The notes under the pieces were generated by a model. It searched no databases. It had not been told where the DNA came from and saw only the letters and a list, made by a program, of their open reading frames with translations. Positions 43,621-53,900 of a stretch of 64,000 bases of DNA are shown here, one piece after another. The translations under genes were made by a program, and so were the position numbers. Source of the DNA: Billgrantia ethanolica (GTDB lineage Bacteria; Pseudomonadota; Gammaproteobacteria; Pseudomonadales; Halomonadaceae); assembly GCF_021404305.1 (NCBI RefSeq), contig NZ_JABFTX010000001.1:186001-250000 (forward strand), given 5' to 3'. Numbering within the stretch: position 1 is the stretch's first letter; every line of letters starts with the position of its first letter.

Positions 43621-45744
43621 TCAGGCCTCTCTCTCGGCGAGCCCCAGCGCCCAGAGAATGAAAGCGTCCTGACGAGCATTGTCGTGCCAGGCCTTGAAGC
43701 GTCCCGAAGCGCCGCCGTGTCCTGCGGCCATGTCGGTGCGCAGCAGAACCGGGCCGCGTGCGGTACCCATTTCCCGTAGCCGGGCATAGAGCTTGGCGGG
43801 CTCCCAGTAGGGCACTCTGGTGTCGTGCCAACTGCCCTGAAGAAACAGCGTGGGGTAGGGCTGCGGCGTCAGGTTGTCGAGCGGCGAATAGGCGCGAATA
43901 CGCTTTCGCGCATCGGGCTCGTCGGGATTGCCCCATTCGGTGTATTCGGCGGTGGTCAGCGGCAGGTCGGGGTTCTCCATGGTACGCAGTACGTCGACGA
44001 AGGGTACGTCCAGTACGGCGGCACAGAAAGCCTCCGGTGCCAGGTTGAGGCTGGCGCCCACCAGCAGGCCCCCGGCGCTGGCGCCGTAGGCGGCAATCCG
44101 TTCGGCGTCGCTGAAGCCTTTCTCCACCAGCGCGTGACGCGCCGCCAGAAAGTCGCGAAAACTGTTTTCCTTGTGCTCGAGCTTGCCGGCCAGGTACCAG
44201 GGTTCGCCTCGGTCGCCGCCGCCGCGCACATGCGCCACGGCAAAGGCAACGCCGCGCGCCAGCAGCTCAAGCCTGGCCACCGAGAACCAGGGGTCGAGCA
44301 CCTCGCCGTAGGCGCCATAGCCGTACAGCAGGGTGGGCAGCGGGCGGCCGGCCAGATCGGCACGCATCACCACCGATACCGGAATTCGTTCGCCATCGTG
44401 GGCGCGGGCCCAGATGCGCTCGCAGCACAGGTCCTGGGGCTGCAGGTCGCCGTGGATGGGCTGCGACTTGAGCACCTGGCGCTGGCCGCTGTCGAGGTCG
44501 TGCTCGAGCCAGTGCACCGGCATGACGAACGACTCCTCTCGCAGGCGCAGGCGGCGGCTGTCGAAGTGGGGCATATCGCCGAGCATCAGACTGCAGGGCG
44601 ATTCCGGCAGGGGCAGACGCTCGTCTCGTCCGACGGCATGGCCGCCATCGAGTTCGACGATGCGCACCCTGACCTGAGCCTCGTGATGGTCGCGCTCGCT
44701 AATGGCCAGGCCCCAGTCGAAGGCTTCGACATCCTCCAGGGTGGTGTCGTCGCGGTGTTCGATCAGCGGACGCCAGGGCGCCTGCGGAGCATGCTCGTCC
44801 ACGACCTCGAGGCAGAAGTGGGGGGCGTTGCGGTTGTGCAGCACGTAGAAATATCCGGGACGGTGCTCCAGCCCGTACTCCACACCCTTCTCCCGTGGCC
44901 GGAAGCAGCGCGGCGTCTGGTCGGGCGCCTGGGCCGACAGCAGGTAACACTCGCTGGTGTCCTTCGAGGCGCTCTCCAGCACCAGCCACTGCCGTGAGCG
45001 CGTCTTGCCAAGCCCAAGCCAGAACTCCGGGTCGTCCTCGCGCAGGATCAACGCCGGTTCGCCGGCCTGGCCTCGATTCAGCGGCAGGCGCCAGATGCTG
45101 TCGGGGCGCTGGGTGGCGTCGTAGCGGGTGAACAGTAGAGTGGCGTTGTCTTCGGCCCAGGTCAGCTCCGGTCCTATTTCCTCCAGCAGCTGCAGCGGCT
45201 CACCGTCGGGCAGCGCCTTGAGATAGAGTGTGAAGCGCTCATCGCCGCTGGTGTCTTCGGTCCAGGCCAGCCAGCGCTCGTCCGGCGACAGGGCCATGTC
45301 GCCCAGTTCCAGATAGTGCTCCGCCTCGGCGCGCTGCTGCAGGTCCAGAAAGGGCGTGGCATCGCTCTCGTTGCCGTTCAGATGGCGCCACCAGATGGGG
45401 TAGTCGGCATCGGCGGCGGTCTCGCTCCAGTAGGTAAAGCGATCGAGCGCGGTGGGCAGGCCCTTGACGCTCAGTTCGCGGCGCGAGAGGTGGCCGTGAT
45501 AGAGCCGCTCCACCAGATCGTCGAGTGGTTTCATCCAGGTCTTGGATTCGTCATTCGCCGCTTCCAGAAAGGCGCTGACCTGCGGGTCGTCGTGGTCTTC
45601 CAGCCAGTGCCATTCGGGGTCGTCGGTTCGGCGAAACCGTTCGACCGGCGATGGTGATGAAAAATCGGCGGCGGGGGTAGAGGAGCTATGTGGCGGCTGT
45701 GCTTTCATTGGGGCGGGTGTACCATACTCAAAATGACTTTCCAT
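43621..45744 (-). CDS. ptrB: S9 prolyl-oligopeptidase family peptidase (oligopeptidase B-like)
   Basis: A protein of about 707 residues. An N-terminal beta-propeller is followed by an alpha/beta hydrolase domain with nucleophile GASAGGLLVG (Ser), Asp in LQGSWHDTRVPYWEPAK and His in MAAGHGGASGR, plus LLYGYGAYG and HVRGGGDRGEPWYLAGK. These match oligopeptidase B, which cuts short peptides after basic residues in the cytoplasm or periplasm. The start is uncertain: 45744 has GGAG upstream, while 45708 and 45780 are in-frame alternatives. It is divergent from the small membrane protein gene. Confidence 0.88.
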   Translation of the reverse strand: MESHFEYGTPAPMKAQPPHSSSTPAADFSSPSPVERFRRTDDPEWHWLEDHDDPQVSAFLEAANDESKTWMKPLDDLVERLYHGHLSRRELSVKGLPTALDRFTYWSETAADADYPIWWRHLNGNESDATPFLDLQQRAEAEHYLELGDMALSPDERWLAWTEDTSGDERFTLYLKALPDGEPLQLLEEIGPELTWAEDNATLLFTRYDATQRPDSIWRLPLNRGQAGEPALILREDDPEFWLGLGKTRSRQWLVLESASKDTSECYLLSAQAPDQTPRCFRPREKGVEYGLEHRPGYFYVLHNRNAPHFCLEVVDEHAPQAPWRPLIEHRDDTTLEDVEAFDWGLAISERDHHEAQVRVRIVELDGGHAVGRDERLPLPESPCSLMLGDMPHFDSRRLRLREESFVMPVHWLEHDLDSGQRQVLKSQPIHGDLQPQDLCCERIWARAHDGERIPVSVVMRADLAGRPLPTLLYGYGAYGEVLDPWFSVARLELLARGVAFAVAHVRGGGDRGEPWYLAGKLEHKENSFRDFLAARHALVEKGFSDAERIAAYGASAGGLLVGASLNLAPEAFCAAVLDVPFVDVLRTMENPDLPLTTAEYTEWGNPDEPDARKRIRAYSPLDNLTPQPYPTLFLQGSWHDTRVPYWEPAKLYARLREMGTARGPVLLRTDMAAGHGGASGRFKAWHDNARQDAFILWALGLAEREA

Positions 45745-45793
45745 CCTGTACGCTCCGTCATGCGGCGGGGCGTAATGCAACGAAGAGGTATCG

Positions 45794-46276
45794 ATGCTGA
45801 CATCCGATTCGATGTCCCTACTATGGCTGACCTATCTGGGTTTGTCGCTGGTCGTGCTGCTGGCAGGTTATCTGGGGCTGGCATTTCTACCGCGTATGCT
45901 GCGTCTACCCATCACCTGGGCGGTGGCCGGCATTCTATGGATGCCGACACGTTTTCGGCTGCCGCTGGTAGAAGGGGAGACCTATACCGGCATGGCGCCA
46001 GCGGTGGTGGTGGCAGCCGTGGCGTTTCTCGAGCGCAACGCATCGACACTGATGACGACGGCTTTGCTGTTGGCCGCGGGCGCACTGCTGGGCCTGGCCA
46101 TCGGCGTGCTGCAGGTACGGATGTTTCGAGCCGAACCTGTGGCCGAAGGCGGCGCGCAGAAGAAAAAGCAACAGGACGAAGAGAGCAGGAAGCGGGACCA
46201 TAACAGAAGGCGTGCTGGCCAGGGCGGCAAACATCCGCATGCGCCAACCAAGCGCCGGGAGCCGAAGATCGGCTAG
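45794..46276 (+). CDS. Small inner-membrane protein of unknown function
   Basis: A 160-residue protein with about four hydrophobic segments (WLTYLGLSLVVLLAGYLGLAF; ITWAVAGILWM; MAPAVVVAAVAFL; TALLLAAGALLGLAIGVLQV) and a long, strongly basic, hydrophilic C-terminal tail (residues 118-160, rich in Lys, Arg and Gln). I know no family. GAAGAGG precedes the ATG. It starts the unit with the vWA protein 9 bases downstream. Confidence 0.7.
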   Translation: MLTSDSMSLLWLTYLGLSLVVLLAGYLGLAFLPRMLRLPITWAVAGILWMPTRFRLPLVEGETYTGMAPAVVVAAVAFLERNASTLMTTALLLAAGALLGLAIGVLQVRMFRAEPVAEGGAQKKKQQDEESRKRDHNRRRAGQGGKHPHAPTKRREPKIG

Positions 46277-46285
46277 GGAGCCCCG

Positions 46286-48136
46286 ATGGGGAGGGTGCGC
46301 AACACGATGTGGCGCTGGCTGGCTGGGTTGGCCGGTTGCCTGATAATGACGGGTCATCTCTCCGCTGCTGAGGTAGCGGAGCGGCCCGAGGTCAGGGTCG
46401 TCTTCGACGTTTCGGGAAGCATGCGCCACAACGACCCCGACCAGTTAGCCGGCAAGGCGCTGGAACTCCTTGTGGACTTGGTGCCCGATGGCGCCACGGC
46501 AGGGATCTGGACCTTCGGTGAGCGGGTGCGCAACCCGCTGCCGCCGGCGTCAGTGAACGCCGAGTGGCGTGAACGTGCCAGGGCGATGGCACCTCAGCTG
46601 GTCGCTTACGAGCAATTTACCGATATCGAATCGGCGGTCTACCAGGCGGCCATGGCTGAGCCGAACGGCGTTCCGATCCATCTGGTGCTGCTCACCGACG
46701 GCGTGATCGATCTGCCCGCCTGGCGTGGCGGCAAGCCGGCCATCGACGCGTCCTCGCGCGAGGCGCTGCTCGATGAGCTCGGCCCGCGCCTGGCCGATGA
46801 AGGCGTGGTGATACACGCTATCGCCTTCTCGGACGAGGCCGACCTCGATCTGGTCGAACGCCTGGCTCAGATGACCGGTGGGCTTTCGGCATCGGTTGCC
46901 GCTCCCGACGCGCTGATGGGCGCCTTTCTCGATATCGTCGATCGCATCTATCCCAGCGACCGTGTGCCGGTCACCGACCGGGGATTTCTCGTCGAGCCGG
47001 GGCTGCGCGGCTTCACGGCACTGCTGTTTCGCGGCGAGGAGCCGGCGACGCTGGTTGCGCCCGATGGCCGGCGCTACACCGCAGAGGCCCCCCCGGAAGG
47101 CGCCGAGTGGCGCAGTGAGCCTCACTACGACCTCATTCAGGTACCCGATCCTCAGGCGGGCCAATGGCGTCTCGAGGGTGGTGCGGGGCCGAACAGCCGC
47201 ATCACCGTCGAGTCGCCGCTCCACCTGCAGATGAGCGGCGTGTCGAGCACTCTGTATCTCGGCTTCGCCGTGCCGGTGGAGGCTTGGTTCCTGCGCGAGG
47301 GCGAAGAGGTGGAGGCCGATGCGTTGCCGGCTCATCTGCGTTTGACGGCGGAGCTGCGTGACGAATCGGGCTCGGCCCAGTCGGCTGTGGTGCTCGAGCA
47401 GCAGGAGGCGCGTTTCGTCGGCAGGCTGCCTGCTCCGGTGCTGGCGGGCAAGGCTCAGCTTGCGGTACGTGCCGAAGGTCAGGGCTTTCGCCGGCAGCGT
47501 GTTCAGCCGGTCAATGTCCTGCCGGCCGTGGCGGCCCGCCATGACGAGGCCAACCGGCGGGTGCTGTTGAATGCCGAGCATCCCTTGCTGGATCGTCACA
47601 ATACCCGTCTTCACGGTCAGCTCCAGGGCGCGCACCTTGCCGCCGAGCCGATGGCCGAGCGGCGCTGGAGCATTGCGCTACCCGAGCTGGAAACGGCGCT
47701 CAGCGTACCGCTGGTGCTGCGCGGTGAGGTCACCCTCGATGGCGAGACCCACGAGCTGCAGCTGCCGCGCCTGGTGCTGTTCCCGTCGGTGGCCACGGCG
47801 ATCGACCAGGTGGATGCCGGACCGGCGCTGGAGGTGGTGCGCTTTCACGAGGAGCTGACCCCGTTGCGCGAGCCGCGTGCCACCTCGGAGTCGCCGCTGC
47901 CGCAGCCGCTGGAACAGGCCGTGCGCAGCATTCAGCAACTGCCGCGGGTGGCCCAGGAGCGCTGGCGAGAATGGCAGCCCGTGCTGACCCGACCGCTCGA
48001 GGAGGCCATGGGAGACCGACGCGGGGCCGGGGCGCTGCTGGCCGGCGGTCTGCTGCTACTGCTGGTGCTGTTGGTCGCCTGGCGAATGGCGATACGGCAC
48101 CGTCATGCCGGGTCAAGGGAGGAACCGCATGTGTGA
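46286..48136 (+). CDS. Membrane-anchored von Willebrand factor A protein
   Basis: A 616-residue protein with an N-terminal export signal (residues 8-28), a vWA domain with the MIDAS motif DVSGSM (Asp41, Ser43, Ser45) and LLTDGVID, a long beta-rich periplasmic region (about 230-520) and a C-terminal transmembrane helix (GALLAGGLLLLLVLLVAWRM) with a basic tail. It probably binds a metal-dependent partner in the periplasm. It resembles the gammaproteobacterial TIGR03503-type proteins, an identification from memory and unverified. AGGGAG precedes the ATG. The stop overlaps the next gene by 8 bases. Confidence 0.75.
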   Translation: MGRVRNTMWRWLAGLAGCLIMTGHLSAAEVAERPEVRVVFDVSGSMRHNDPDQLAGKALELLVDLVPDGATAGIWTFGERVRNPLPPASVNAEWRERARAMAPQLVAYEQFTDIESAVYQAAMAEPNGVPIHLVLLTDGVIDLPAWRGGKPAIDASSREALLDELGPRLADEGVVIHAIAFSDEADLDLVERLAQMTGGLSASVAAPDALMGAFLDIVDRIYPSDRVPVTDRGFLVEPGLRGFTALLFRGEEPATLVAPDGRRYTAEAPPEGAEWRSEPHYDLIQVPDPQAGQWRLEGGAGPNSRITVESPLHLQMSGVSSTLYLGFAVPVEAWFLREGEEVEADALPAHLRLTAELRDESGSAQSAVVLEQQEARFVGRLPAPVLAGKAQLAVRAEGQGFRRQRVQPVNVLPAVAARHDEANRRVLLNAEHPLLDRHNTRLHGQLQGAHLAAEPMAERRWSIALPELETALSVPLVLRGEVTLDGETHELQLPRLVLFPSVATAIDQVDAGPALEVVRFHEELTPLREPRATSESPLPQPLEQAVRSIQQLPRVAQERWREWQPVLTRPLEEAMGDRRGAGALLAGGLLLLLVLLVAWRMAIRHRHAGSREEPHV

Positions 48137-48959
48137 GCTGCTGGGCATGAGCGCCAACGTGCCCACCGATATCTGCTTCAGTTTCACCGGCTTCCTGCAT
48201 CGAGGCGGTGGTACCGGGCCCCACCGTGACGGCTGGGGCATCGCCTTCTACGAGGCGGGGGGGTATCGCGATTTCCGTGACCCTCACCCGTCGATTCGCT
48301 CGCCCATTGCCCGGCTGATCACCGACTATCCGATCAAGTCCCATATTGTCATCAGCCACATTCGTCAGGCCAACGTCGGTCAGGTTCGCCTGGCCAATAC
48401 TCACCCCTTCACCCGGGAAATGTGGGGTAGAACCTGGTGCTACGCGCATAACGGCCAGTTGGAAGCGTGGCAGGAATTGCCCTTGAGCTTCTACCGACCG
48501 GTGGGTGATACCGACAGCGAGCACGCCTTCTGCTGGCTGTTGGCCAGCTTGCGCGAGGGCTTTGCCGAGGCGCCGCGACTGGCGACAAACGACACGCTGC
48601 TGAGCGAAGAGCATCAGGCGCTCTGGCAACGCCTCCACGGTCTTTGCGAAACGCTGCGCGGCAAAGGGGTCTTCAACCTGCTGCTGGCCGACGGCGAGTT
48701 TCTTTACACCTATTGCTCGACCAAACTCGCCCACATCACCCGGCGCGCGCCGTTCGGCAGCGCCGAGCTCTCGGATGCCGAGCTGACGGTCAACTTTGCG
48801 GAGCATACGACCCCCGACGATATCGTCTCGGTGATCGCGACAGAGCCGCTGACCAGTAACGAAGCATGGGTTCGCATGGTGCCGGGTGAGCTGTTGGTAT
48901 GGCGGCATGGGCGGATTGTGGCCCGCTACGTGACTGAGACAATCACGGAGCGAGAATGA
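48129..48959 (+). CDS. yafJ: Class II glutamine amidotransferase (YafJ-like)
   Basis: A 276-residue protein. After Met removal Cys2 is the N-terminal nucleophile (MCELLGMSANVPTD), followed by HRGGGTGPHRDGWGIAFYE, then SHIRQANVGQVRLANTHPF and WCYAHNGQLEAW, all marks of the class II (Ntn) amidotransferase fold. It is of the YafJ type, whose acceptor reaction is unknown. It is not convincingly EgtC, which is shorter, and egtB/egtD lie 40 kb away. The ATG overlaps the vWA stop by 8 bases. Confidence 0.88.
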   Translation: MCELLGMSANVPTDICFSFTGFLHRGGGTGPHRDGWGIAFYEAGGYRDFRDPHPSIRSPIARLITDYPIKSHIVISHIRQANVGQVRLANTHPFTREMWGRTWCYAHNGQLEAWQELPLSFYRPVGDTDSEHAFCWLLASLREGFAEAPRLATNDTLLSEEHQALWQRLHGLCETLRGKGVFNLLLADGEFLYTYCSTKLAHITRRAPFGSAELSDAELTVNFAEHTTPDDIVSVIATEPLTSNEAWVRMVPGELLVWRHGRIVARYVTETITERE

Positions 48960-49070
48960 GCCCTTTGCCCGCGTCGGCTTGCCTTTCCGGGCGATTTTGC
49001 CCAGCTTGGTAGACAAAGGAGCACCCTGAAACCTCGCACTCTTTTGTGAACGCTCGTTTGAAGCATGCGT

Positions 49071-49098
49071 TTTACAGGCGAGCGATGCCTGGTATATC
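49071..49098 (+). promoter_or_regulatory. Candidate sigma-70 promoter for fadD
   Basis: TTTACA (49071-49076) and TATATC (49093-49098) are separated by 16 bases in the 217-base gap before fadD. The predicted start near 49105 leaves a leader of about 72 bases. Confidence 0.4.
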
Positions 49099-49176
49099 GT
49101 ACGGGCTTTGTCACAACAAGAACCGTCGGGGTCGAGGGTGAGAGACCGCGTCGACGAAGCTGTGGAGATAGCGCCT

Positions 49177-50850
49177 ATGAATGAGCAAGCCAACGCCGGT
49201 ATTCTCAACGGACCTGAGCTGGAAGGCATGGATCGGTATCGATCGCTGATGGATGTCTTCCATGAGGCAGTCAAACGTTTTTCCGACAACCCCGCATTCA
49301 GCTGCATGGGGCAGACGCTCACCTTTGCCGAACTCGACCGACTCTCGGCCGATTTCGCCGCCTGGCTGCAGCACGAGACCGGGCTCCAGCCGGGCGATCG
49401 TATTGCGATTCAACTGCCCAACGTGCTGCAGTTCCCTGTCGCGGTGTTCGGTGCGTTGCGCGCCGGCCTGGTGGTGGTCAATACCAACCCGCTCTACACC
49501 GAGCGCGAGATGGCGCACCAGTTCAAGGACTCAGGTGCCCGGGCGATCCTGATCCTGGCCAACATGGCCAGCAAGCTCGAGAAGGTGCTCGACCGTACCG
49601 ACATCGAGCACGTGCTGGTCACCGAGCTTGGCGACATGCACGGCTTCCCCAAGCGTTTCCTCATTAATGCCGTGGTCAAGTACGTCAAGAAGATGGTGCC
49701 CTCCTACTCGCTGCCGATGGCGATTCCGTTCCGCAAGGCGCTGAAGGACGGCGCTTCGCGCCAGCATCGTGAAGTCGAGAGAGGTCTCGACGATATCGCG
49801 GCGCTGCAGTATACCGGTGGCACCACCGGCCTGCCCAAGGGCACCATGCTCACCCACTGCAATCTGGTGGCCAACATGCTGCAGGCCGATGCGGCCATCG
49901 GCCCGGGCCTGGACGAGGGCAAGGAGGTGGTGATCGCGCCGCTGCCGGTCTACCACATCTATACCTTCACCGTGAACTGCCTGTTCCTGATGAAGACCGG
50001 CAACCACTCGATCCTGATCCCCAATCCCCGCGACCTGGACAACTTCGTCAAGGAGCTGCAGAAGATCAGGTTCACCGCCTTCATCGGCTTGAATACGCTG
50101 TTCAATGCGCTGTGCAACCGTGAGGACTTCCGCAAGCTCGACTTCTCGCAACTGCACCTGACCATTTCCGGCGGCATGGCGCTGACCAAGGCCTCGGCGG
50201 AGCGCTGGAAGGAAGTTACCGGATGCGACATCGCCGAGGGCTACGGGCTCACCGAAACCGCGCCGGTGGTCAGCTTCAACCCCATCGACGCCATTCAGCT
50301 CGGCACCATCGGCAAGCCGGTGGCGGGCACCGCGGTCAAAGTGGTGGATAGCGACGGCAATACTCTGCCGCTGGGCGAGCCGGGCGAGCTGTGCGTGAAG
50401 GGTCCACAGGTGATGAAGGGCTACTGGAATCTGGACGAAGAGACCGCCAAGGTACTGAGCGACGACGGCTGGTTCTCCACCGGCGACATCGCCGTGCTGC
50501 AGGAGGACGGCTACATCAAGATCGTCGACCGCAAGAAGGACATGATCCTGGTGTCGGGCTTCAACGTCTATCCCAACGAGATCGAGGACGTGGTGGCCGG
50601 TCATCCGGGCGTGGTCGAGTCGGCGGCTGTCGGGGTGAAGGATGAAGACAGCGGCGAGGCGGTGAAGCTGTTCGTGGTCAAGCGTGACGAGAGCCTGGAC
50701 GAGAAGACGCTGCGCGAGTGGTGCAAGAAAGAACTGGCCGGCTACAAGGTGCCCAAGTTCGTCGAGTTCCGTGACGAGTTGCCCAAGACCAACGTCGGCA
50801 AGGTGCTGCGCCGTCAGTTGCGCGACGAGGAAGGCGACAGCAAGGAGTAG
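49177..50850 (+). CDS. fadD: Long-chain-fatty-acid--CoA ligase (FadD)
   Basis: A 557-residue AMP-binding enzyme, close to the 561 of Escherichia coli. ANL motifs are YTGGTTGLPKGTMLTH (ATP), YGLTETAPV, DGWFSTGDIAVLQEDGYIKIVDRKKDMILVSGFNVYPNEIE in order, and the C-terminal Lys region LPKTNVGKVLRRQLR. It activates imported fatty acids for beta-oxidation. The ATG at 49177 has GGAG nine bases upstream. An in-frame TTG at 49108 would give a long unusual N-terminus. An intrinsic terminator follows. Confidence 0.92.
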   Translation: MNEQANAGILNGPELEGMDRYRSLMDVFHEAVKRFSDNPAFSCMGQTLTFAELDRLSADFAAWLQHETGLQPGDRIAIQLPNVLQFPVAVFGALRAGLVVVNTNPLYTEREMAHQFKDSGARAILILANMASKLEKVLDRTDIEHVLVTELGDMHGFPKRFLINAVVKYVKKMVPSYSLPMAIPFRKALKDGASRQHREVERGLDDIAALQYTGGTTGLPKGTMLTHCNLVANMLQADAAIGPGLDEGKEVVIAPLPVYHIYTFTVNCLFLMKTGNHSILIPNPRDLDNFVKELQKIRFTAFIGLNTLFNALCNREDFRKLDFSQLHLTISGGMALTKASAERWKEVTGCDIAEGYGLTETAPVVSFNPIDAIQLGTIGKPVAGTAVKVVDSDGNTLPLGEPGELCVKGPQVMKGYWNLDEETAKVLSDDGWFSTGDIAVLQEDGYIKIVDRKKDMILVSGFNVYPNEIEDVVAGHPGVVESAAVGVKDEDSGEAVKLFVVKRDESLDEKTLREWCKKELAGYKVPKFVEFRDELPKTNVGKVLRRQLRDEEGDSKE

Positions 50851-50895
50851 CACGGCCGCGATTGGCCGAACTCCGCTTCCCGGCGTTACAATGAT

Positions 50896-50932
50896 CTGCC
50901 CGCTCCGGTGGCCTGGAGCGGGCAGGTTTTTT
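50896..50932 (+). terminator. Intrinsic terminator after fadD
   Basis: CTGCCCGCTCC and GGAGCGGGCAG form an 11-bp perfect stem with an 8-base loop, followed at once by GTTTTTT. This is a textbook rho-independent terminator and it separates fadD from hrpA. Confidence 0.9.
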
Positions 50933-50945
50933 CCATGGCAAGAGG

Positions 50946-53900
50946 ATGGCTGTGAGCACCGCAACCCCTACTGGTTCTGCCAATGCCGCCGACAGGGCTG
51001 CGCTGGAGCGTCTGGAGCGCGCTTTGGATGAGGTCATGCTGCGTGATCGCGAGACGCTCACGCGCAGACTGAAGGGCCTCGAGCGGCGCCTGCGGGAGGG
51101 CAAGCCGGTGGATCGCGGCCTGACCGAGGTGGTGCGCGGCATCGAGCGCTCCGCGGCGCTGGCGACCAGCCGCCGCGCACAGACGGTAACGCTCAACTAT
51201 CCCGCCGAGCTGCCGGTAGCGGAACGGCGAGACGAGATTCTCGCCGCGCTGCGCGAGCATCAGGTGGTGGTGGTGGCCGGCGAGACCGGTTCGGGCAAGA
51301 CCACCCAGCTGCCCAAGCTGTGCCTGGAGCTGGGCCTGGGACGGCGCGGTTTGATCGGCCACACCCAGCCGCGGCGGCTGGCGGCACGCTCGGTGGCCAC
51401 GCGTCTGGCCGAGGAGCTCCAGGTCCCGCTGGGCGAGCAGGTGGGTTATCAGGTGCGCTTCACCGACCAGAGTAGCGACGACACCCTGGTCAAGCTGATG
51501 ACCGACGGCATCCTGTTGGCCGAGACCCGCCACGACCCGGATCTGACCCGCTACGAAGCGATCATCATCGACGAGGCCCACGAGCGCAGTCTCAACATCG
51601 ATTTCCTGCTCGGCTACCTCAAACGGCTGCTGCCGCGGCGGCCGGAGCTCAAGGTGATCATCACCTCGGCCACCATCGACGTGGCGCGTTTCGCCGAGCA
51701 CTTCGCCCTGCCCGGGAAGGATGGCGTGCCCCGACCGGCGCCAGTGGTAGAGGTGTCGGGGCGTACCTACCCGGTTGAGGTACGCTACCGGCCGCTGGTG
51801 CGCGAGGAGGAGGACGAGGCCGACCGCACCCTGCAGGAGGGCATTCTCCACGCGGTGGAGGAGATCGAGCAGATCGAGCGGGAAAAGCGCTGGTTCCACG
51901 GCCCGCGGGACATCCTGGTGTTCCTGCCCGGCGAGCGCGAGATTCGCGAGACTGCCGATACGCTGCGCCGCGCCGACCTCAAGGCCACCGAGATCCTGCC
52001 GCTCTACGCGCGGCTCTCCAACGCCGAGCAGAACCGCGTCTTCGCCCCCCACGCCGGACGGCGCATCGTGCTGGCTACCAACGTCGCCGAGACTTCGCTC
52101 ACGGTCCCTGGCATTCGCTACGTGATCGACCCGGGGCTGGTGCGCATCAGCCGCTACAGCTATCGCTCCAAGATTCAGCGGCTGCCGGTGGAGCCGGTCA
52201 GCCAGGCCAGCGCCGACCAGCGCAAGGGTCGCTGCGGACGCGTGGCCGAAGGGGTCTGCATCCGCCTCTACGACGAGGAGGATTTTCTCTCCCGTCCCGA
52301 ATTCACCGATCCCGAGATCCGTCGTACCAACCTGGCCTCGGTGATCCTGTCGATGCTCTCTCTCAAGCTCGGCGACATCGAACGGTTCCCCTTCGTCGAC
52401 CCGCCCGACTCGCGCTTCATCACCGACGGCTTCCGCCTGCTGTTCGAGCTGGGTGCGGTGGACGAGAGCAATCGTTTGACGGCCATAGGGCGCAAGCTCG
52501 CCCGGCTGCCCATCGACCCGCGCCTGGCGCGCATGGTGCTGGCCGGCGCCGAGCAGGGCAGCCTGCGTGACGTGCTGGTGGTGGTCTCGGCCCTGGCGGT
52601 GCAGGACCCGCGCGACCGCCCGGCGGAGAAGCGCGAGGCCGCCGATCAGGCCCACCGCCGCTGGCACGACCCGGACTCCGACTTCGTCGCCCTGCTCAAC
52701 CTGTGGCAGGGCTTCGAGGCGGCTCGCGAGGAGCTCTCCGGCAACCGCCTGCGGCGCTGGTGCAAGGAGCGCTACCTCAACTACCTGCGTCTGCGCGAAT
52801 GGCACGACACCTTCCGCCAGCTGCGTCAGCTGCTGCGCGAGATGGAGATCGAGGTGCCGCCGCCCGCACCGTTGCCTGAGCCCGCCGGTGAAGGGGAGTC
52901 TCTCGACCAGGCTCGGCAGCAGGCCCGCCGGCAGAACGCCGTACAGCTGCACAAAGCGCTGCTGCCGGGGCTGCTCTCGCATCTGGGCATGCTCACCGAA
53001 AACCGCGAGTACCTGGGCGCACGCAACCGCAAGTTCGTCATCCACCCCGGCTCCGGGCTGGCCAAGAAAGCGCCCAAGTGGCTGATGGCCTTCGAGCTGG
53101 TGGAGACCACTCGGCTGTTCGCACGAACCGTGGCCAGGATCGAACCGCAGTGGATCGAGCCCGTGGCCGGGCATCTGGTCAAGCGCAGCCATAGCGAACC
53201 CCACTGGGAGATGAAGCGTGCCCAGGTGGTGGCCAAGGAGCAGGTCACCCTGTTCGGTCTGCCCATCGTCAGCGGGCGCAGCGTGCACTATGGGCCGATT
53301 GCGCCGCGGGAGTCGCGTGAACTGTTCATCCGCCGCGCGCTGGTGGAGGGGGATTTCCGCACCAAGGGTGAGTTCTTCGACTACAATCGCGCTCTGGTAG
53401 AGGAGGTCGAAGAGCTGGAGGATCGCGCCCGCAAGCGCGACATTCTGGTCGACGAGGAGACGCTGTTCGCCTTCTACGACGAGCGCATCCCCGAGGATAT
53501 CGTCAACGGCAAGGGCTTCGAGGCGTGGCGCAGCAAGGCCGAGGCCAAGGATCCCGCCATCCTCAAGTTCGACCGCGATGCGCTGCTGGCCCGGGAGGCC
53601 GCGGAGGTCACCCAGGCTCAGTACCCCGATGAGCTGGTGCTCGGTGGAGTGCGTTATCCGCTTGCCTACCGCTTCGAACCCGGCGCGCCGGACGACGGCG
53701 TGACGCTGACGGTGCCGGCGGCAATGCTGCCGCAGCTGCCGCGGGCACGGCTCGAGTGGCTGGTGCCGGGGCTGCTGCGCGAGAAGTGCATCGCCCTGCT
53801 CAAGTCGCTGCCCAAGTCGATCCGCCGCCAGGTGGTGCCGATTCCCGACTGGGTCGACGCGGCGCTGGAGACTCTCACGCCCGACGACGTGCCGCTCAGC

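Noticed and set aside
48129-48959. EgtC for the ergothioneine pathway
   Set aside because: The protein is of the general YafJ type and lies 40 kb from egtB/egtD in another transcription unit, so assignment to the pathway is not supported.
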